Below, piece after piece: positions 7,937 through 16,510 of a stretch of 22,158 nucleotides of DNA; positions within the stretch are counted from its first letter, which is position 1; each line of letters opens with the position of its first letter. The stretch lies in the NCBI GenBank assembly GCA_966250375.1, contig CBINHE010000065.1, positions 1 to 22,158 of the forward strand, read 5' to 3'. The stretch comes from CAMLDH01 sp966250375 (lineage in GTDB: Bacteria; Pseudomonadota; Gammaproteobacteria; Burkholderiales; Burkholderiaceae_D). Below the pieces are notes generated by a model. That model searched no databases. It saw nothing but the letters and a program-made list of their open reading frames with translations, and was not told where the DNA came from. Made by a program: the position numbers and the translations under genes.

Positions 7937-9517
7937 ATGACCGCCATCACCGACCTGCCGCACGGGCATGCTGCTGATCATCCGCATGGATGGCGTCGTT
8001 GGCTATACACGACCAACCACAAGGATATCGGCACCTTGTATCTGTGGTTTTCCCTGACAATGTTTTTTGCCGGCGGCGTACTGGCGCTATTGATTCGTAC
8101 TGAACTGTTCCAGCCGGGATTGCAATTTTTTCGGCCGGAATTTTTCAATCAATTGGTAACAATGCACGGCTTGATCATGGTGTTCGGCGCCATCATGCCG
8201 GCCTTCGTCGGCTTCGCCAACTGGATGATTCCATTGCAGATCGGCGCCTCCGACATGGCATTTGCGCGCATCAATAATTTTTCATTCTGGCTGCTGCCAC
8301 CGGCGGCGCTCTTGTTGCTGGGAGCATTTTTATCGCCGGGCGGTGCTGCTGCCGCCGGCTGGACGATGTATGCGCCGTTGTCGACGCAGATGGGCATAGG
8401 CATGGACATGACGATTTTTGCCATCCATCTGATGGGGGCATCGTCGATCATGGGCGCCATCAATATCATCACGACGATACTCAACATGCGCGCGCCCAGC
8501 ATGACGCTGATGAAGATGCCGATGTTTTGCTGGACCTGGCTGGTTACCGCCTATCTGCTGCTGGCGGTCATGCCGGTGCTTGCCGGCGCGGTTACCATGA
8601 TCCTGACCGATCGCCATTTCGGCACCACTTTCTTCAACGCAGCCGGCGGCGGTGATCCGGTGATGTACCAGCATATCTTCTGGTTCTTCGGTCATCCCGA
8701 GGTATACATCATGATCTTGCCGGCGTTCGGCATCATTTCGCAGGTCATTCCCAGTTTCTCGCGCAAGCCCTTGTTCGGCTATGCGTCGATGGTGTATGCA
8801 GTGGCATCGATCGCAGTGCTGTCATTCATTGTATGGGCGCACCACATGTTTACGACCGGCATGCCGGTGACCGGCCAGTTATTTTTCATGTACGCAACGA
8901 TGCTCATTGCGGTGCCGACCGGCGTCAAGGTATTCAACTGGATTGCAACGATGTGGAAGGGTTCCCTGACATTCGAGACGCCGATGCTGTTTGCGATCGG
9001 TTTCATTTTCGTGTTTACGATTGGCGGCTTCACCGGCTTGATACTGGCTGTGGCGCCTATCGATGTGCAAGCGCAAGATACTTATTATGTGGTGGCGCAT
9101 TTCCATTATGTGCTGGTCGCCGGCTCCCTGTTCGCGCTGTTCGCCGGTTTTTATTATTGGGGGCCGAAGTGGACCGGCTTCATGTACAAGGAAAGTCGCG
9201 GGCAATTTCACTTCTGGAATTCAATCATCTGGTTCAACGTAGGATTTTTCCCGATGCATTTTTTAGGATTGGCAGGCATGCCGCGTCGCTATGCGGATTA
9301 TCCAGCCCAGTTTACCGACTGGAACATGGTCTCGACCATTGGCGCATTCGGCTTCGGATTAAGCCAGGTGTATTTTCTGTTCGCTATCGTGTTGCCGATG
9401 GTCCGCGGCGGCGCCAAGGCAGATGACCGGCCTTGGGAAGGCGCGCAAGGTCTCGAATGGACGATTCCCAGTCCTGCTCCGTATCACACCTTTGAAGTAC
9501 CCCCGCTTGTCAAATGA
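7937..9517 (+). CDS. ctaD: Cytochrome c oxidase subunit I (aa3-type), stand-alone copy
   Basis: The 526-residue, roughly 12-helix subunit I has all redox ligands: H77 and H390 (heme a), H388 (heme a3), H253, H302 and H303 (CuB), and Y257 of the His-Tyr crosslink in GHPEVY. Proton-channel residues D106 (D channel), E255 and K331 (K channel) are present, so it should be able to reduce oxygen and pump protons. It ends with the usual PSPAPYHTFE. No subunit II, III or assembly gene (ctaC, ctaE, ctaG) is adjacent. The sequence differs in many places from the usual Burkholderiales ctaD as I remember it, suggesting a second, divergent copy. Its TGA overlaps the mscS ATG. Confidence 0.96.
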   Translation: MTAITDLPHGHAADHPHGWRRWLYTTNHKDIGTLYLWFSLTMFFAGGVLALLIRTELFQPGLQFFRPEFFNQLVTMHGLIMVFGAIMPAFVGFANWMIPLQIGASDMAFARINNFSFWLLPPAALLLLGAFLSPGGAAAAGWTMYAPLSTQMGIGMDMTIFAIHLMGASSIMGAINIITTILNMRAPSMTLMKMPMFCWTWLVTAYLLLAVMPVLAGAVTMILTDRHFGTTFFNAAGGGDPVMYQHIFWFFGHPEVYIMILPAFGIISQVIPSFSRKPLFGYASMVYAVASIAVLSFIVWAHHMFTTGMPVTGQLFFMYATMLIAVPTGVKVFNWIATMWKGSLTFETPMLFAIGFIFVFTIGGFTGLILAVAPIDVQAQDTYYVVAHFHYVLVAGSLFALFAGFYYWGPKWTGFMYKESRGQFHFWNSIIWFNVGFFPMHFLGLAGMPRRYADYPAQFTDWNMVSTIGAFGFGLSQVYFLFAIVLPMVRGGAKADDRPWEGAQGLEWTIPSPAPYHTFEVPPLVK

Positions 9518-10332
9518 ATCGCACCGGCGCACTGCTCCAGCGCTGGCTTGATGTCCTCCATCCGTTGTGGCATATCCTGCTGATCTGGCTGCTTGCCGCT
9601 TTGTTGCTGCATTTCATGCAAAGGATGGCAGGCGTACTGAAAAATTACATCGCGAGCAAGACAGCGAAAACCGGGGACGCCAGGCGCATCGATACCTTGA
9701 GCAATGTATTGCAGCATACCGCAACCATTGTGATCATTTTGATCGCCAGCATGCTGACCCTCGGAGAAATCGGCATCTCGATCACGCCGATCCTGGCTAC
9801 GGCCGGGGTAGCAGGTATTGCCATCGGGTTCGGCGCCCAAAGCTTGGTGAAAGATTTTTTTGCCGGTTTTTTCCTGTTGCTCGAAAACCAGGTGAGCGAA
9901 GGCGATTTCATTGAAGCAGGCGGAAAGGCGGGCCAAGTCGAAGAGGTCACCCTGCGTCACATCCGTATCCGCGATTACGATGGCAGCGTCCATTTCATTC
10001 CTAACGGGATCATTACCACTGTCACCAATAAAAGCCGCGAGTTTGCGTATGCCATCATCGATATCACGGTCGCACGGCATGCGGATCTGGACCGGATATT
10101 CGCGCAGATTCGCAACGTCAGCAAGGGACTGCGCAGCGATCCGCTATTCAAGCCGGATATTCTTGACGAAGTCGAGATCGAGGGCATCGAAAAAATGGAT
10201 GATGCCTCCATTGTGATTCGATGCCGTCTGAAGGCAATGCCCTTGCAGCAATGGCGCTTGCGGCGGGAATTTCTGGTGCGGATGAAAAGCGCGCTGGATC
10301 CTTCCGAGGAAACAGAAGTCGAATCCGGGTAA
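9514..10332 (+). CDS. MscS-family mechanosensitive channel
   Basis: The 272-residue protein has three predicted membrane segments (about residues 16-36, 69-85 and 90-125). The pore-lining third helix carries the glycine/alanine pattern ATAGVAGIAIGFGAQSLVKD, followed by FFAGFFLLLENQ and the beta domain VEEVTLRHIRIRDYDGSVHF. Length is close to E. coli MscS. It should open under membrane tension to relieve hypo-osmotic stress in the inner membrane. Its ATG overlaps the ctaD stop (ATGA), so it is translationally coupled to an oxidase subunit, which is an unusual partner. Confidence 0.94.
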   Translation: MNRTGALLQRWLDVLHPLWHILLIWLLAALLLHFMQRMAGVLKNYIASKTAKTGDARRIDTLSNVLQHTATIVIILIASMLTLGEIGISITPILATAGVAGIAIGFGAQSLVKDFFAGFFLLLENQVSEGDFIEAGGKAGQVEEVTLRHIRIRDYDGSVHFIPNGIITTVTNKSREFAYAIIDITVARHADLDRIFAQIRNVSKGLRSDPLFKPDILDEVEIEGIEKMDDASIVIRCRLKAMPLQQWRLRREFLVRMKSALDPSEETEVESG

Positions 10333-10469
10333 AACGAATCCAGGTAAAACTTTACCGGCCGACCTGCAATCTTTACTCGATCCATAGTCCATTTCAAAAA
10401 ACTGAATCGTCCAAATCACGCATCATCAAATACGCCGGGACCACGTTGCAGTAGTGCGCAAGGAGCAAA

Positions 10470-10509
10470 CGATTGACATGCTTCTCTTGCGCTTTTTTTC
10501 TGTCAATCG
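10470..10509. promoter_or_regulatory. Perfect 9-bp inverted repeat upstream of membrane-protein gene
   Basis: CGATTGACA (10470-10478) and TGTCAATCG (10501-10509) are exact reverse complements with a 22-base spacer, about three helical turns centre to centre. The left arm contains TTGACA, a perfect sigma-70 -35 hexamer, though I see no convincing -10. It lies about 100 bases before the start at 10611 and could be a regulator-binding site or an mRNA hairpin. I see no other element in the 10333-10610 gap. Confidence 0.45.
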
Positions 10510-10610
10510 AGTCGCAGCCTCGGGCATGGATGCTGCTTGACCTATCGACGAAGCGTATCGCAGTTGAGCTGCTTTACTCAATTCAACAATCTCTGTAAGG
10601 AGGAATGAAA

Positions 10611-11486
10611 ATGGCAACAATCGATGTCGGTCATGGCGGTAATTACGCGGATTCGTTGATGGGAACGGGCTCTGCTTTGCGACGCCCTCTTTTTCCAGCC
10701 ATTCGATGGGGGGCGATATGGGCAGGTGTTGCGGTCGGTCTATCGACCCAACTGCTATTGGCGCTGCTTGGCCTTGCAAGCGGTCTGTCGATGATGAATG
10801 TTACGGAAGGGGCTTCTCCGACCGGTCCGTTATTATGGGCGGGACTCAGCATGCTGATCTCGGCATTTATCGGCGGCTATGTAGCGGCGCGCATGTCGGG
10901 ACTCAAGCGTAAAGCGGACGGGATATTACATGGCGCCGTATCGTGGGCGGTTACCACTTTATTGTTTGCGACACTGGCGACTTCCGTTGCCGGATCATTG
11001 CTAAGCGGCGTGTTCAACAGGGTTGCTCCCACCATGGCGTCCAGCGCCACTAGTGGCGTCGCCAACGGCGGCGGCACCTCGGCAGTCGGCGCCATGCTCC
11101 AAGGGCAGCTCGGCCCTAATGTCGACCCGACAACCATGCAACGCTTGCAGAACCACATCCAGGCGGGCCGGCGCAATGACGCGATCCAGTTGATGACAAG
11201 TTCGATGGGCATTGACCGTTCACGCGCGGAGACGATCACTGATCAAGCATTGATCATGGCTGGGAATCCGGATCAGGCCTCGCCGCAAAGCCGGGCCGCA
11301 GCGGAACGCGCAGTCGACACCGCAGGCACTGCAGCATGGATGATATTTCTTCCCGTTGCATTGTCTTTGGCATCTGGCATTGCCGGCGGCATGCTGGGCG
11401 CGCGCAATGCGCGACGCACCACGTGGAATGAGCCGAGGACGGAAGGAGGAGGATCTGTGGATCTATCGAGTAGTCGTCCTGTCTGA
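10611..11486 (+). CDS. Four-helix integral membrane protein of unknown function
   Basis: The 291-residue protein has predicted membrane segments at about residues 34-58, 73-95, 106-132 and 241-263. A long soluble loop (about 135-240) contains Gly/Ser-rich sequence and an amphipathic part (MQRLQNHIQAGRRNDAIQLM). It resembles proteins sometimes annotated as 'PhnA-like' membrane proteins, but no function is established. Two in-frame ATGs lie close together. TAAGGAGG (10597-10603) is only one base before the ATG at 10605 but seven bases before the ATG at 10611, so the second is the likely start. The tail is Arg- then Ser-rich and probably cytoplasmic. It appears to be a single-gene unit. Confidence 0.8.
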   Translation: MATIDVGHGGNYADSLMGTGSALRRPLFPAIRWGAIWAGVAVGLSTQLLLALLGLASGLSMMNVTEGASPTGPLLWAGLSMLISAFIGGYVAARMSGLKRKADGILHGAVSWAVTTLLFATLATSVAGSLLSGVFNRVAPTMASSATSGVANGGGTSAVGAMLQGQLGPNVDPTTMQRLQNHIQAGRRNDAIQLMTSSMGIDRSRAETITDQALIMAGNPDQASPQSRAAAERAVDTAGTAAWMIFLPVALSLASGIAGGMLGARNARRTTWNEPRTEGGGSVDLSSSRPV

Positions 11487-11626
11487 TGGCAAGCACAATG
11501 CCGTTGCGTCTTTATGAAAAATCCATGATGGTGGTGGATTGCTGATGAAATTATAGTAACCAGGCAGGTGGTCAAAATCTTTTGACATGAGCGGTTTGTT
11601 TGACTCCCCCTCTTCCACGCAACATT

Positions 11627-11660
11627 AGGGGCCTGTCAAGAAATAAATTGTGCATTTGGG
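11627..11660 (+). repeat. Possible insertion-sequence end remnant
   Basis: GGGGCCTGTCAAGAAATAAATTGTGC resembles terminal repeats of IS256-group elements, which often read GGG-CTGT...TTGTG. No matching inverted end and no transposase fragment follows within the 11487-12233 gap, so at most one end remains. That gap otherwise holds the REP-like repeats at 11878-11986 and short local hairpins. I see no gene in it. Confidence 0.25.
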
Positions 11661-11877
11661 TGACCACAAGCAGGATGCAAAGCGGTGAAACATGGGTTTC
11701 GTGGGGCATTATCTGTGCCCCCCTAGAGGGTAGAAGTATCCTTGGCAGGAGAACACCGCTACGCAGGCAGACGGCATGGTGAAGCAGGGATTTCATGGAG
11801 CACCGCTCCATGCCTGTGGAGCGGTACCGTCTTGCAAGGCGATAATACTTCTTTCGTCTGAATTCCCTGCTACACCC

Positions 11878-11986
11878 CACACCTGCCAAACGGTATCCGC
11901 TTGAAAGCGGATACTCATCCCTCCGACGTGAATTTCCACATGGTATTTTTTATAGGAGCAGGCCTTGCCCGCGATAGGTGTTGGCA
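11878..11986. repeat. REP-like repeat cluster (degenerate copy)
   Basis: Two blocks here match the intergenic element at 16511-16676. A 35-base block (11878-11912, beginning CACACCTGCC) matches 16594-16628 at 30 of 35 positions. TAGGAGCAGGCCTTGCCCGCGATAGG (11953-11978) matches the GGAGCGGGCC...CCCGCGATAG end of the other copy. The TAGGAGC...CCCGCGAT pattern is like the GTAGGAGC REP family of pseudomonads. Block order differs between the two copies. Confidence 0.6.
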
Positions 11987-12233
11987 TCAGCTTTTGAAAA
12001 GTTAACAGCCTTGGCAACGCAACTAACCAAGCTTGACGTACTCAAACAATGTGCCTATGGATTGTCGAAGTCAGCGGTGCCTTGTGGTGGTTACGCGCTG
12101 GGACAACCCGCATTTCTCTTGATAACGCAATTGCGTGTGCGGATTGTTTTGTTCAGGCTGTGTCGAAGTATGTCCTTTTGAATACCCTGCTGGACTTCGG
12201 CTCCGCATTCAATAAACTAGCGGTAAAGTTGAC

Positions 12234-15200
12234 ATGGGCCCATATTTAGAATTAGCACACGCCGCTTCCGGGGATTGGCTGGTGGACGACGGCGAGATGG
12301 GCGCGCTGATCCGCTCCATGGACTGGTCGCAGACCCCGCTGGGGCCACGTTCGTCTTGGCCTCACAGTTTGCGCACCACCGTCAATCTCTGTCTCGCGTC
12401 GAATTTCCCGATCTCCATCGTCTGGGGGCCGCAACGGGTCCTAATCTACAACGATGGGTACTGGCCTATGTGCGGAGCCAAGCACCCGTTTTCAATGGGG
12501 CAGGATTTCCGGGAATGCTGGCTTTCCGCGTGGCCTGTCATTGGCGAGGCATTCGACTTGGCTACGTCGGGACAGGCGGCGTTTCTGGAGAACCAGCGCA
12601 TATTTCTCGATCGTATAGGCTATCTCGAAGAAACGTTCTTCACGATTTCCTTCAGCCCAATCCGCGACGAAAGCGGCGCGGTTGGCGGTTTATTCAATCC
12701 TGTCATAGAACTCACCCAGCAAACGCTTGCAGAGCGGCGCTTGAAGGTGTTGCGCACGCTCGCCAATAGTACAGCGGATGCCAAAACGGTCGATCAGGCG
12801 ATCAGCCTGACGACCAGGACACTGACCGACCATGCACTGGACCTGCCCTTTCTCCTGGTCTACCTGCTTGACAGTGAGTTGCAGCAAGCCCGGCTTGTCG
12901 GCACGACGGGTCTACAGGCTGGAACAGCGGCAAGCCCGGAGTTCATTGACCTCGATGCCTCGAATGATCTGTCCTGGCCGCTGGCGAGCATGATCCACTC
13001 CCGCGATAGCAAGCTTGTGGAAGATCTGGAGGCGCGGATAGGCACCGTGATCTGCGAACCGTATCGGGAGCCAATGCGGCAAGCAATGATGCTGCCGATA
13101 ATTTTGCCTGGCTTGGACCGTACGCTGGCCATCGTCGTCGCCGGCGTCAGTACGCGACGGCCGCTGGACCAGTTTTACCGCACGTTCTACGACATGTTGG
13201 GCGCGGGGATCACGACCGCCCTGTCCAATGCGCGCGCCTACGAACTGGAGCGCAAGCGTGCCGAGGCGCTGATGGAAATCGACAAGGCCAAGACTGTGTT
13301 TTTCTCCAATATCAGTCATGAGTTCCGAACGCCGCTCACACTCATGCTTGGCCCGCTTGATGATCTTCTCCGCGTCCCCAGCGGCGTGCTTGAAACAAAT
13401 GATCGCCTGCAGGTTGAAACAGTGCATCGCAACGCGCTGCGCCTGTTAAAACTTGTCAATTCCCTGCTCGATTTTTCCCGTATTGAAGCCGGCCGCGCAC
13501 AAGCGGCTTACAGGGCCATTGACCTTGCGCAACTGACCAGGGAAATGGCAGCCATGTTCGGCTCCGCGGTCGAGAACGCGGGGCTTCAATTGATCGTGGA
13601 TTGCCCACCCTTGCCGCAGCCGGTGTATGTCGATCCTGACATGTGGGAAAAGATCGTTCTCAATCTTGTCTCCAACGCGTTCAAGTTCACCTTTGCCGGC
13701 ACGATTACAGTGCGGCTGCAATGGCACAATGACAGCGCGGTGCTGACCGTGTCGGATACCGGCGTCGGTGTGCCGCCAGAACATGTGCCCCGCTTGTTTG
13801 AGCGCTTCCATCGCGTCGCGAATACCCGCAGCAGAAGTGAAGAAGGAACGGGCATCGGGCTGGCGCTGATCCACGAATTGGTCAAACTGCATGGGGGCAC
13901 GATCAGCGTCGACAGTGTACTCAACAAAGGAACCACCTTCACGGTTACCATTCCAGGCGGTACTGGGCATTTGCCTGCGGAATGCCTCGATACGCGGCCA
14001 ACCCTTGCATCGACCGCCATTGATCCGAATGTGTACTTGAACGAAGCAAGGCAATGGCTTCCCGGCAAAGAAACACAGAAGGCTCCAATAAGTCCGCCAG
14101 AAACGCATACCCTGCCAACGGCGCCATCGCCTAATGAGCCCCGTGCCCGCATACTCTTAGCCGACGACAATGCAGATATGCGGGAATACCTGTGCCGCCT
14201 GCTGGCGCCGTATTGGGACGTCGAGGCGGTCCCGGACGGCATGCAAGCACTGGAGGTTATTCGGCGGGAACCGCCGGATCTGGTTCTGACCGATATCATG
14301 ATGCCGAATCTCGATGGCTTTGGGCTGCTATCCGCGCTGCGTGCCAATAAATGTACCCGTACCACACCGGTTATCATGCTCTCCGCCCAGTCAGGCGAGG
14401 AAGCACGGGTCGGGGGGCTCGAAGCCGGCGCCGACGATTACCTGGTCAAGCCGTTCGGCCCCCGTGAGCTGTTGGCTCGGGTCAAAACCCACTTGGACAT
14501 TGCGCGGCTGCGCCGGGATGCGGTGGAGCTGGCTCAGCATGATGCATTGACCGGCCTGCCCAACCGCAAGCTTACCTTGGAGTTTGCGGAACAGTTGCTT
14601 GCCAGCGCCCGCCGGGGCGGCAAACGGATTGGCGTGCTGTTCATCGACATGGACCGCTTCAAGCCGATCAACGATACCCATGGCCATGAGGCCGGCGACG
14701 CTGTGCTCAAGGAGATTGCACGACGTCTCAAGGCTTGCGTGCGCGCCGAGGACACGGTCGGCCGGTTGGGAGGCGACGAGTTTGTAGGCGTGCTGTCGCA
14801 TGTGCATGACTCATCCGACGCCGGGCAGGCAGCGCGCCATATCATTGACCTGCTGAACCAGCCATACTACATTGCCGGCCTTGAAGTGGATACCAGCCCA
14901 AGCATTGGCATCGCTCTGTATCCGGATGATGGCGCAGATATGGAGCAACTCATACGCAACGCCGACATCGCGATGTACCATGCCAAAGAAAAGGGGCGCA
15001 ACAACTTTCAGTTCTATACACAGCAACTCAACGACAATGCGGCGCTGGCGCGTCACATCGAAAGCCAATTGCGAAGCGGTCTGGAGCATGGGGAATTCCA
15101 GTTGTATTACCAACCGGTCGTTGATGTATCAACCCATGCGCTGGTCGGCGTTGAGGCACTGATGCGATGGCCAACGATGGGTCTGAACCCCAGCGACTTC

Positions 15201-15836
15201 ATTCCGGTAGCTGAAACAAGCGGCATGATCAATGAGATGGGAAATTGGACCGTGCATGAAGCGTGCCGCCAGATTCGTCAATGGCGCGACCGGCGGCTGC
15301 CGGAATTGCTCCTCTCAATCAATGTTTCGCCTTTGCAGCTTCAGAAAAACACGCTGTACGATGTGATCGTGCATGCGCTCAACGAGCATCATCTAGAGCC
15401 AGCAACGCTGCAGTTGGAATTCACCGAAGCAGTAGTGCTGAATAACAAGAAGGAGGCAATTTCATCCTTGCATGCACTCAAGTCCCTTGGCGTCAAGATC
15501 GCGTTCGACGATTTTGGCAAGAGCTATTCGAACCTGAGCTACCTGCAGCTTCCGCTCGATGCGATCAAGATCGACCAAGGGTTCGTGCACAATATTGCTT
15601 CTGATCCGGCAAGCGCGGCAATCACTAACGCGATCATCACCATTGGAAAAACGCTCGGACTGCACGTCGTTGCAAAGGGAATCGAGTCGGACGAGGCATT
15701 AACCATGCTGCGCGACAAGGATTGCCATGAGATGCAAGGCTATTACCTGTGTCCGCCAGTATCAGCCGAGGAATTGGAAGTTTGGTACCATCGTTGGCAA
15801 GCGTCCGAACATTTCAATCAACCTGTCGTGCACTAG
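12234..15836 (+). CDS. Hybrid histidine kinase with receiver, GGDEF and EAL domains
   Basis: This 1200-residue cytoplasmic protein reads, in order: PAS-like N-terminus (about 20-165), GAF-like sensor (about 165-345), HisKA with phosphoacceptor H362 in ISHEFRTP, HATPase (about 460-585), receiver with DD near 643 and phosphoacceptor D687 (LTDIMMP), GGDEF (motif 846-850, inhibitory-site RAED 837-840) and EAL (motif 974-976). The cyclase site and I-site look intact. In the EAL domain LEFTE, DDFG and IKID are present, but the usual Glu of AEGVE is Lys (K1148 in AKGIE), so hydrolysis is doubtful. No membrane helix is evident. It probably couples a cytoplasmic signal through phosphorelay to c-di-GMP synthesis. 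The Shine-Dalgarno at 12234 is weak, so the exact start is less certain. Confidence 0.93.
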   Translation: MGPYLELAHAASGDWLVDDGEMGALIRSMDWSQTPLGPRSSWPHSLRTTVNLCLASNFPISIVWGPQRVLIYNDGYWPMCGAKHPFSMGQDFRECWLSAWPVIGEAFDLATSGQAAFLENQRIFLDRIGYLEETFFTISFSPIRDESGAVGGLFNPVIELTQQTLAERRLKVLRTLANSTADAKTVDQAISLTTRTLTDHALDLPFLLVYLLDSELQQARLVGTTGLQAGTAASPEFIDLDASNDLSWPLASMIHSRDSKLVEDLEARIGTVICEPYREPMRQAMMLPIILPGLDRTLAIVVAGVSTRRPLDQFYRTFYDMLGAGITTALSNARAYELERKRAEALMEIDKAKTVFFSNISHEFRTPLTLMLGPLDDLLRVPSGVLETNDRLQVETVHRNALRLLKLVNSLLDFSRIEAGRAQAAYRAIDLAQLTREMAAMFGSAVENAGLQLIVDCPPLPQPVYVDPDMWEKIVLNLVSNAFKFTFAGTITVRLQWHNDSAVLTVSDTGVGVPPEHVPRLFERFHRVANTRSRSEEGTGIGLALIHELVKLHGGTISVDSVLNKGTTFTVTIPGGTGHLPAECLDTRPTLASTAIDPNVYLNEARQWLPGKETQKAPISPPETHTLPTAPSPNEPRARILLADDNADMREYLCRLLAPYWDVEAVPDGMQALEVIRREPPDLVLTDIMMPNLDGFGLLSALRANKCTRTTPVIMLSAQSGEEARVGGLEAGADDYLVKPFGPRELLARVKTHLDIARLRRDAVELAQHDALTGLPNRKLTLEFAEQLLASARRGGKRIGVLFIDMDRFKPINDTHGHEAGDAVLKEIARRLKACVRAEDTVGRLGGDEFVGVLSHVHDSSDAGQAARHIIDLLNQPYYIAGLEVDTSPSIGIALYPDDGADMEQLIRNADIAMYHAKEKGRNNFQFYTQQLNDNAALARHIESQLRSGLEHGEFQLYYQPVVDVSTHALVGVEALMRWPTMGLNPSDFIPVAETSGMINEMGNWTVHEACRQIRQWRDRRLPELLLSINVSPLQLQKNTLYDVIVHALNEHHLEPATLQLEFTEAVVLNNKKEAISSLHALKSLGVKIAFDDFGKSYSNLSYLQLPLDAIKIDQGFVHNIASDPASAAITNAIITIGKTLGLHVVAKGIESDEALTMLRDKDCHEMQGYYLCPPVSAEELEVWYHRWQASEHFNQPVVH

Positions 15837-15943
15837 TGGGTCACTTGGCAATGAAGTCGATATTGGCATAACGTTTGGTAGGGAGCATCGTGAGGCACCC
15901 TACCAAACGTTATGCTGTTTCTATTGCCAAGTAACCCACTAGT
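15832..15943. repeat. 112-bp MITE-like inverted repeat
   Basis: Outer arms of 21 bases (15832-15852 and 15923-15943, ACTAGTGGGTCACTTGGCAAT and its complement) match at 20 of 21. Inner arms of 18 bases (15866-15883 and 15898-15915, GCATAACGTTTGGTAGGG) match perfectly around a 14-base loop. The arms are separated by unequal bulges of 13 and 7 bases. ACTAGT at each end is itself palindromic and could be a target-site duplication. The TAG stop of the signalling protein lies in the left ACTAGT. It may be a miniature transposable element that also acts as a bidirectional terminator between convergent genes. Confidence 0.75.
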
Positions 15944-15958
15944 ATCCAGTCAAGCTGA
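15938..15958 (+). repeat. Dispersed direct repeat, short copy C
   Basis: ACTAGTATCCAGTCAAGCTGA abuts the right end of the MITE-like element and matches the first 21 bases of copy B (21159-21179) at 18 positions. The similarity stops before the GAAATCGATGGATTTTT part, so this is a partial or diverged copy. Confidence 0.45.
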
Positions 15959-15968
15959 ATTATTTCTT

Positions 15969-16466
15969 CTATTTAATCGGCAAAAATAAATGTTTGCCAC
16001 GTTCGGCATGAACGCCTGCTTTCGAGATTGCACGCAAACACATTGCAACCGTACCTGCAAATGCTTCGTCGTACCACGGATCGGCACCGCTGGCACTGAC
16101 GACGATGCCATCCAATACGACACTTCCCCATAACACGGTATCTTTTGCGGTCAGCAGATGGGGCCGCAGTTCCTGCACGACATGGCCATCCATTCCAGTA
16201 CGCCATGCAACACGCGCCTTGGCATGGGCAAATGCCGCATAGTCGGCATCCCATTTGTCCCGGTCGCCCAGCGCATATTCATAAAGAACCGCATCTTCGA
16301 AAGAAGAATACAACGGCGTCAAGGCCGGATCCATGATGACGATATACAGAAAACTGCCCTCCCCCACCTCATGCCGATTCATCGCTTCCGTGATCATCGG
16401 CAAGCTCATCTCGACCGCCCTCACCGCACTTGTGCGGTCAATGAAATAGCTTCCTGAAGATGCCAT
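15969..16466 (-). CDS. Small GlcG/HbpS-like protein (putative)
   Basis: The 165-residue protein has no signal peptide. The pattern HAKARVAWRTG, then VVLDGIVVSASGADPWYDEAFAGTVA, resembles the GlcG/HbpS heme-binding fold (KA..A near the middle and a G...DG..V..SGA..DE..A ending), but similarity is remote. I chose the ATG at 16466, with GGAG five bases upstream, over an in-frame ATG at 16643 whose extension reads through the REP-like repeat. The gene converges on the signalling protein across the MITE-like element and seems monocistronic. It could be a scavenger or sensor accessory domain; function is unproven. Confidence 0.6.
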   Translation of the reverse strand: MASSGSYFIDRTSAVRAVEMSLPMITEAMNRHEVGEGSFLYIVIMDPALTPLYSSFEDAVLYEYALGDRDKWDADYAAFAHAKARVAWRTGMDGHVVQELRPHLLTAKDTVLWGSVVLDGIVVSASGADPWYDEAFAGTVAMCLRAISKAGVHAERGKHLFLPIK

Positions 16467-16510
16467 GCGTTCTCCGTAGGTTAAGTAGTCATGCAAAAGA
16501 AACGGTGAAT

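Noticed and set aside
11518..11540. Hairpin AATCCA...TGGATT after the membrane-protein gene as a terminator
   Set aside because: The six-base stem is weak and is not followed by a T run.
11572..11889. Minus-strand 105-codon frame in the 11487-12233 gap
   Set aside because: No motif or ribosome-binding site, and it crosses the repeat-like and IS-end-like sequence.
13446..14377. Two long minus-strand frames (220 and 263 codons) opposite the hybrid kinase
   Set aside because: They are antisense to the HATPase and receiver domains and show no family signature.
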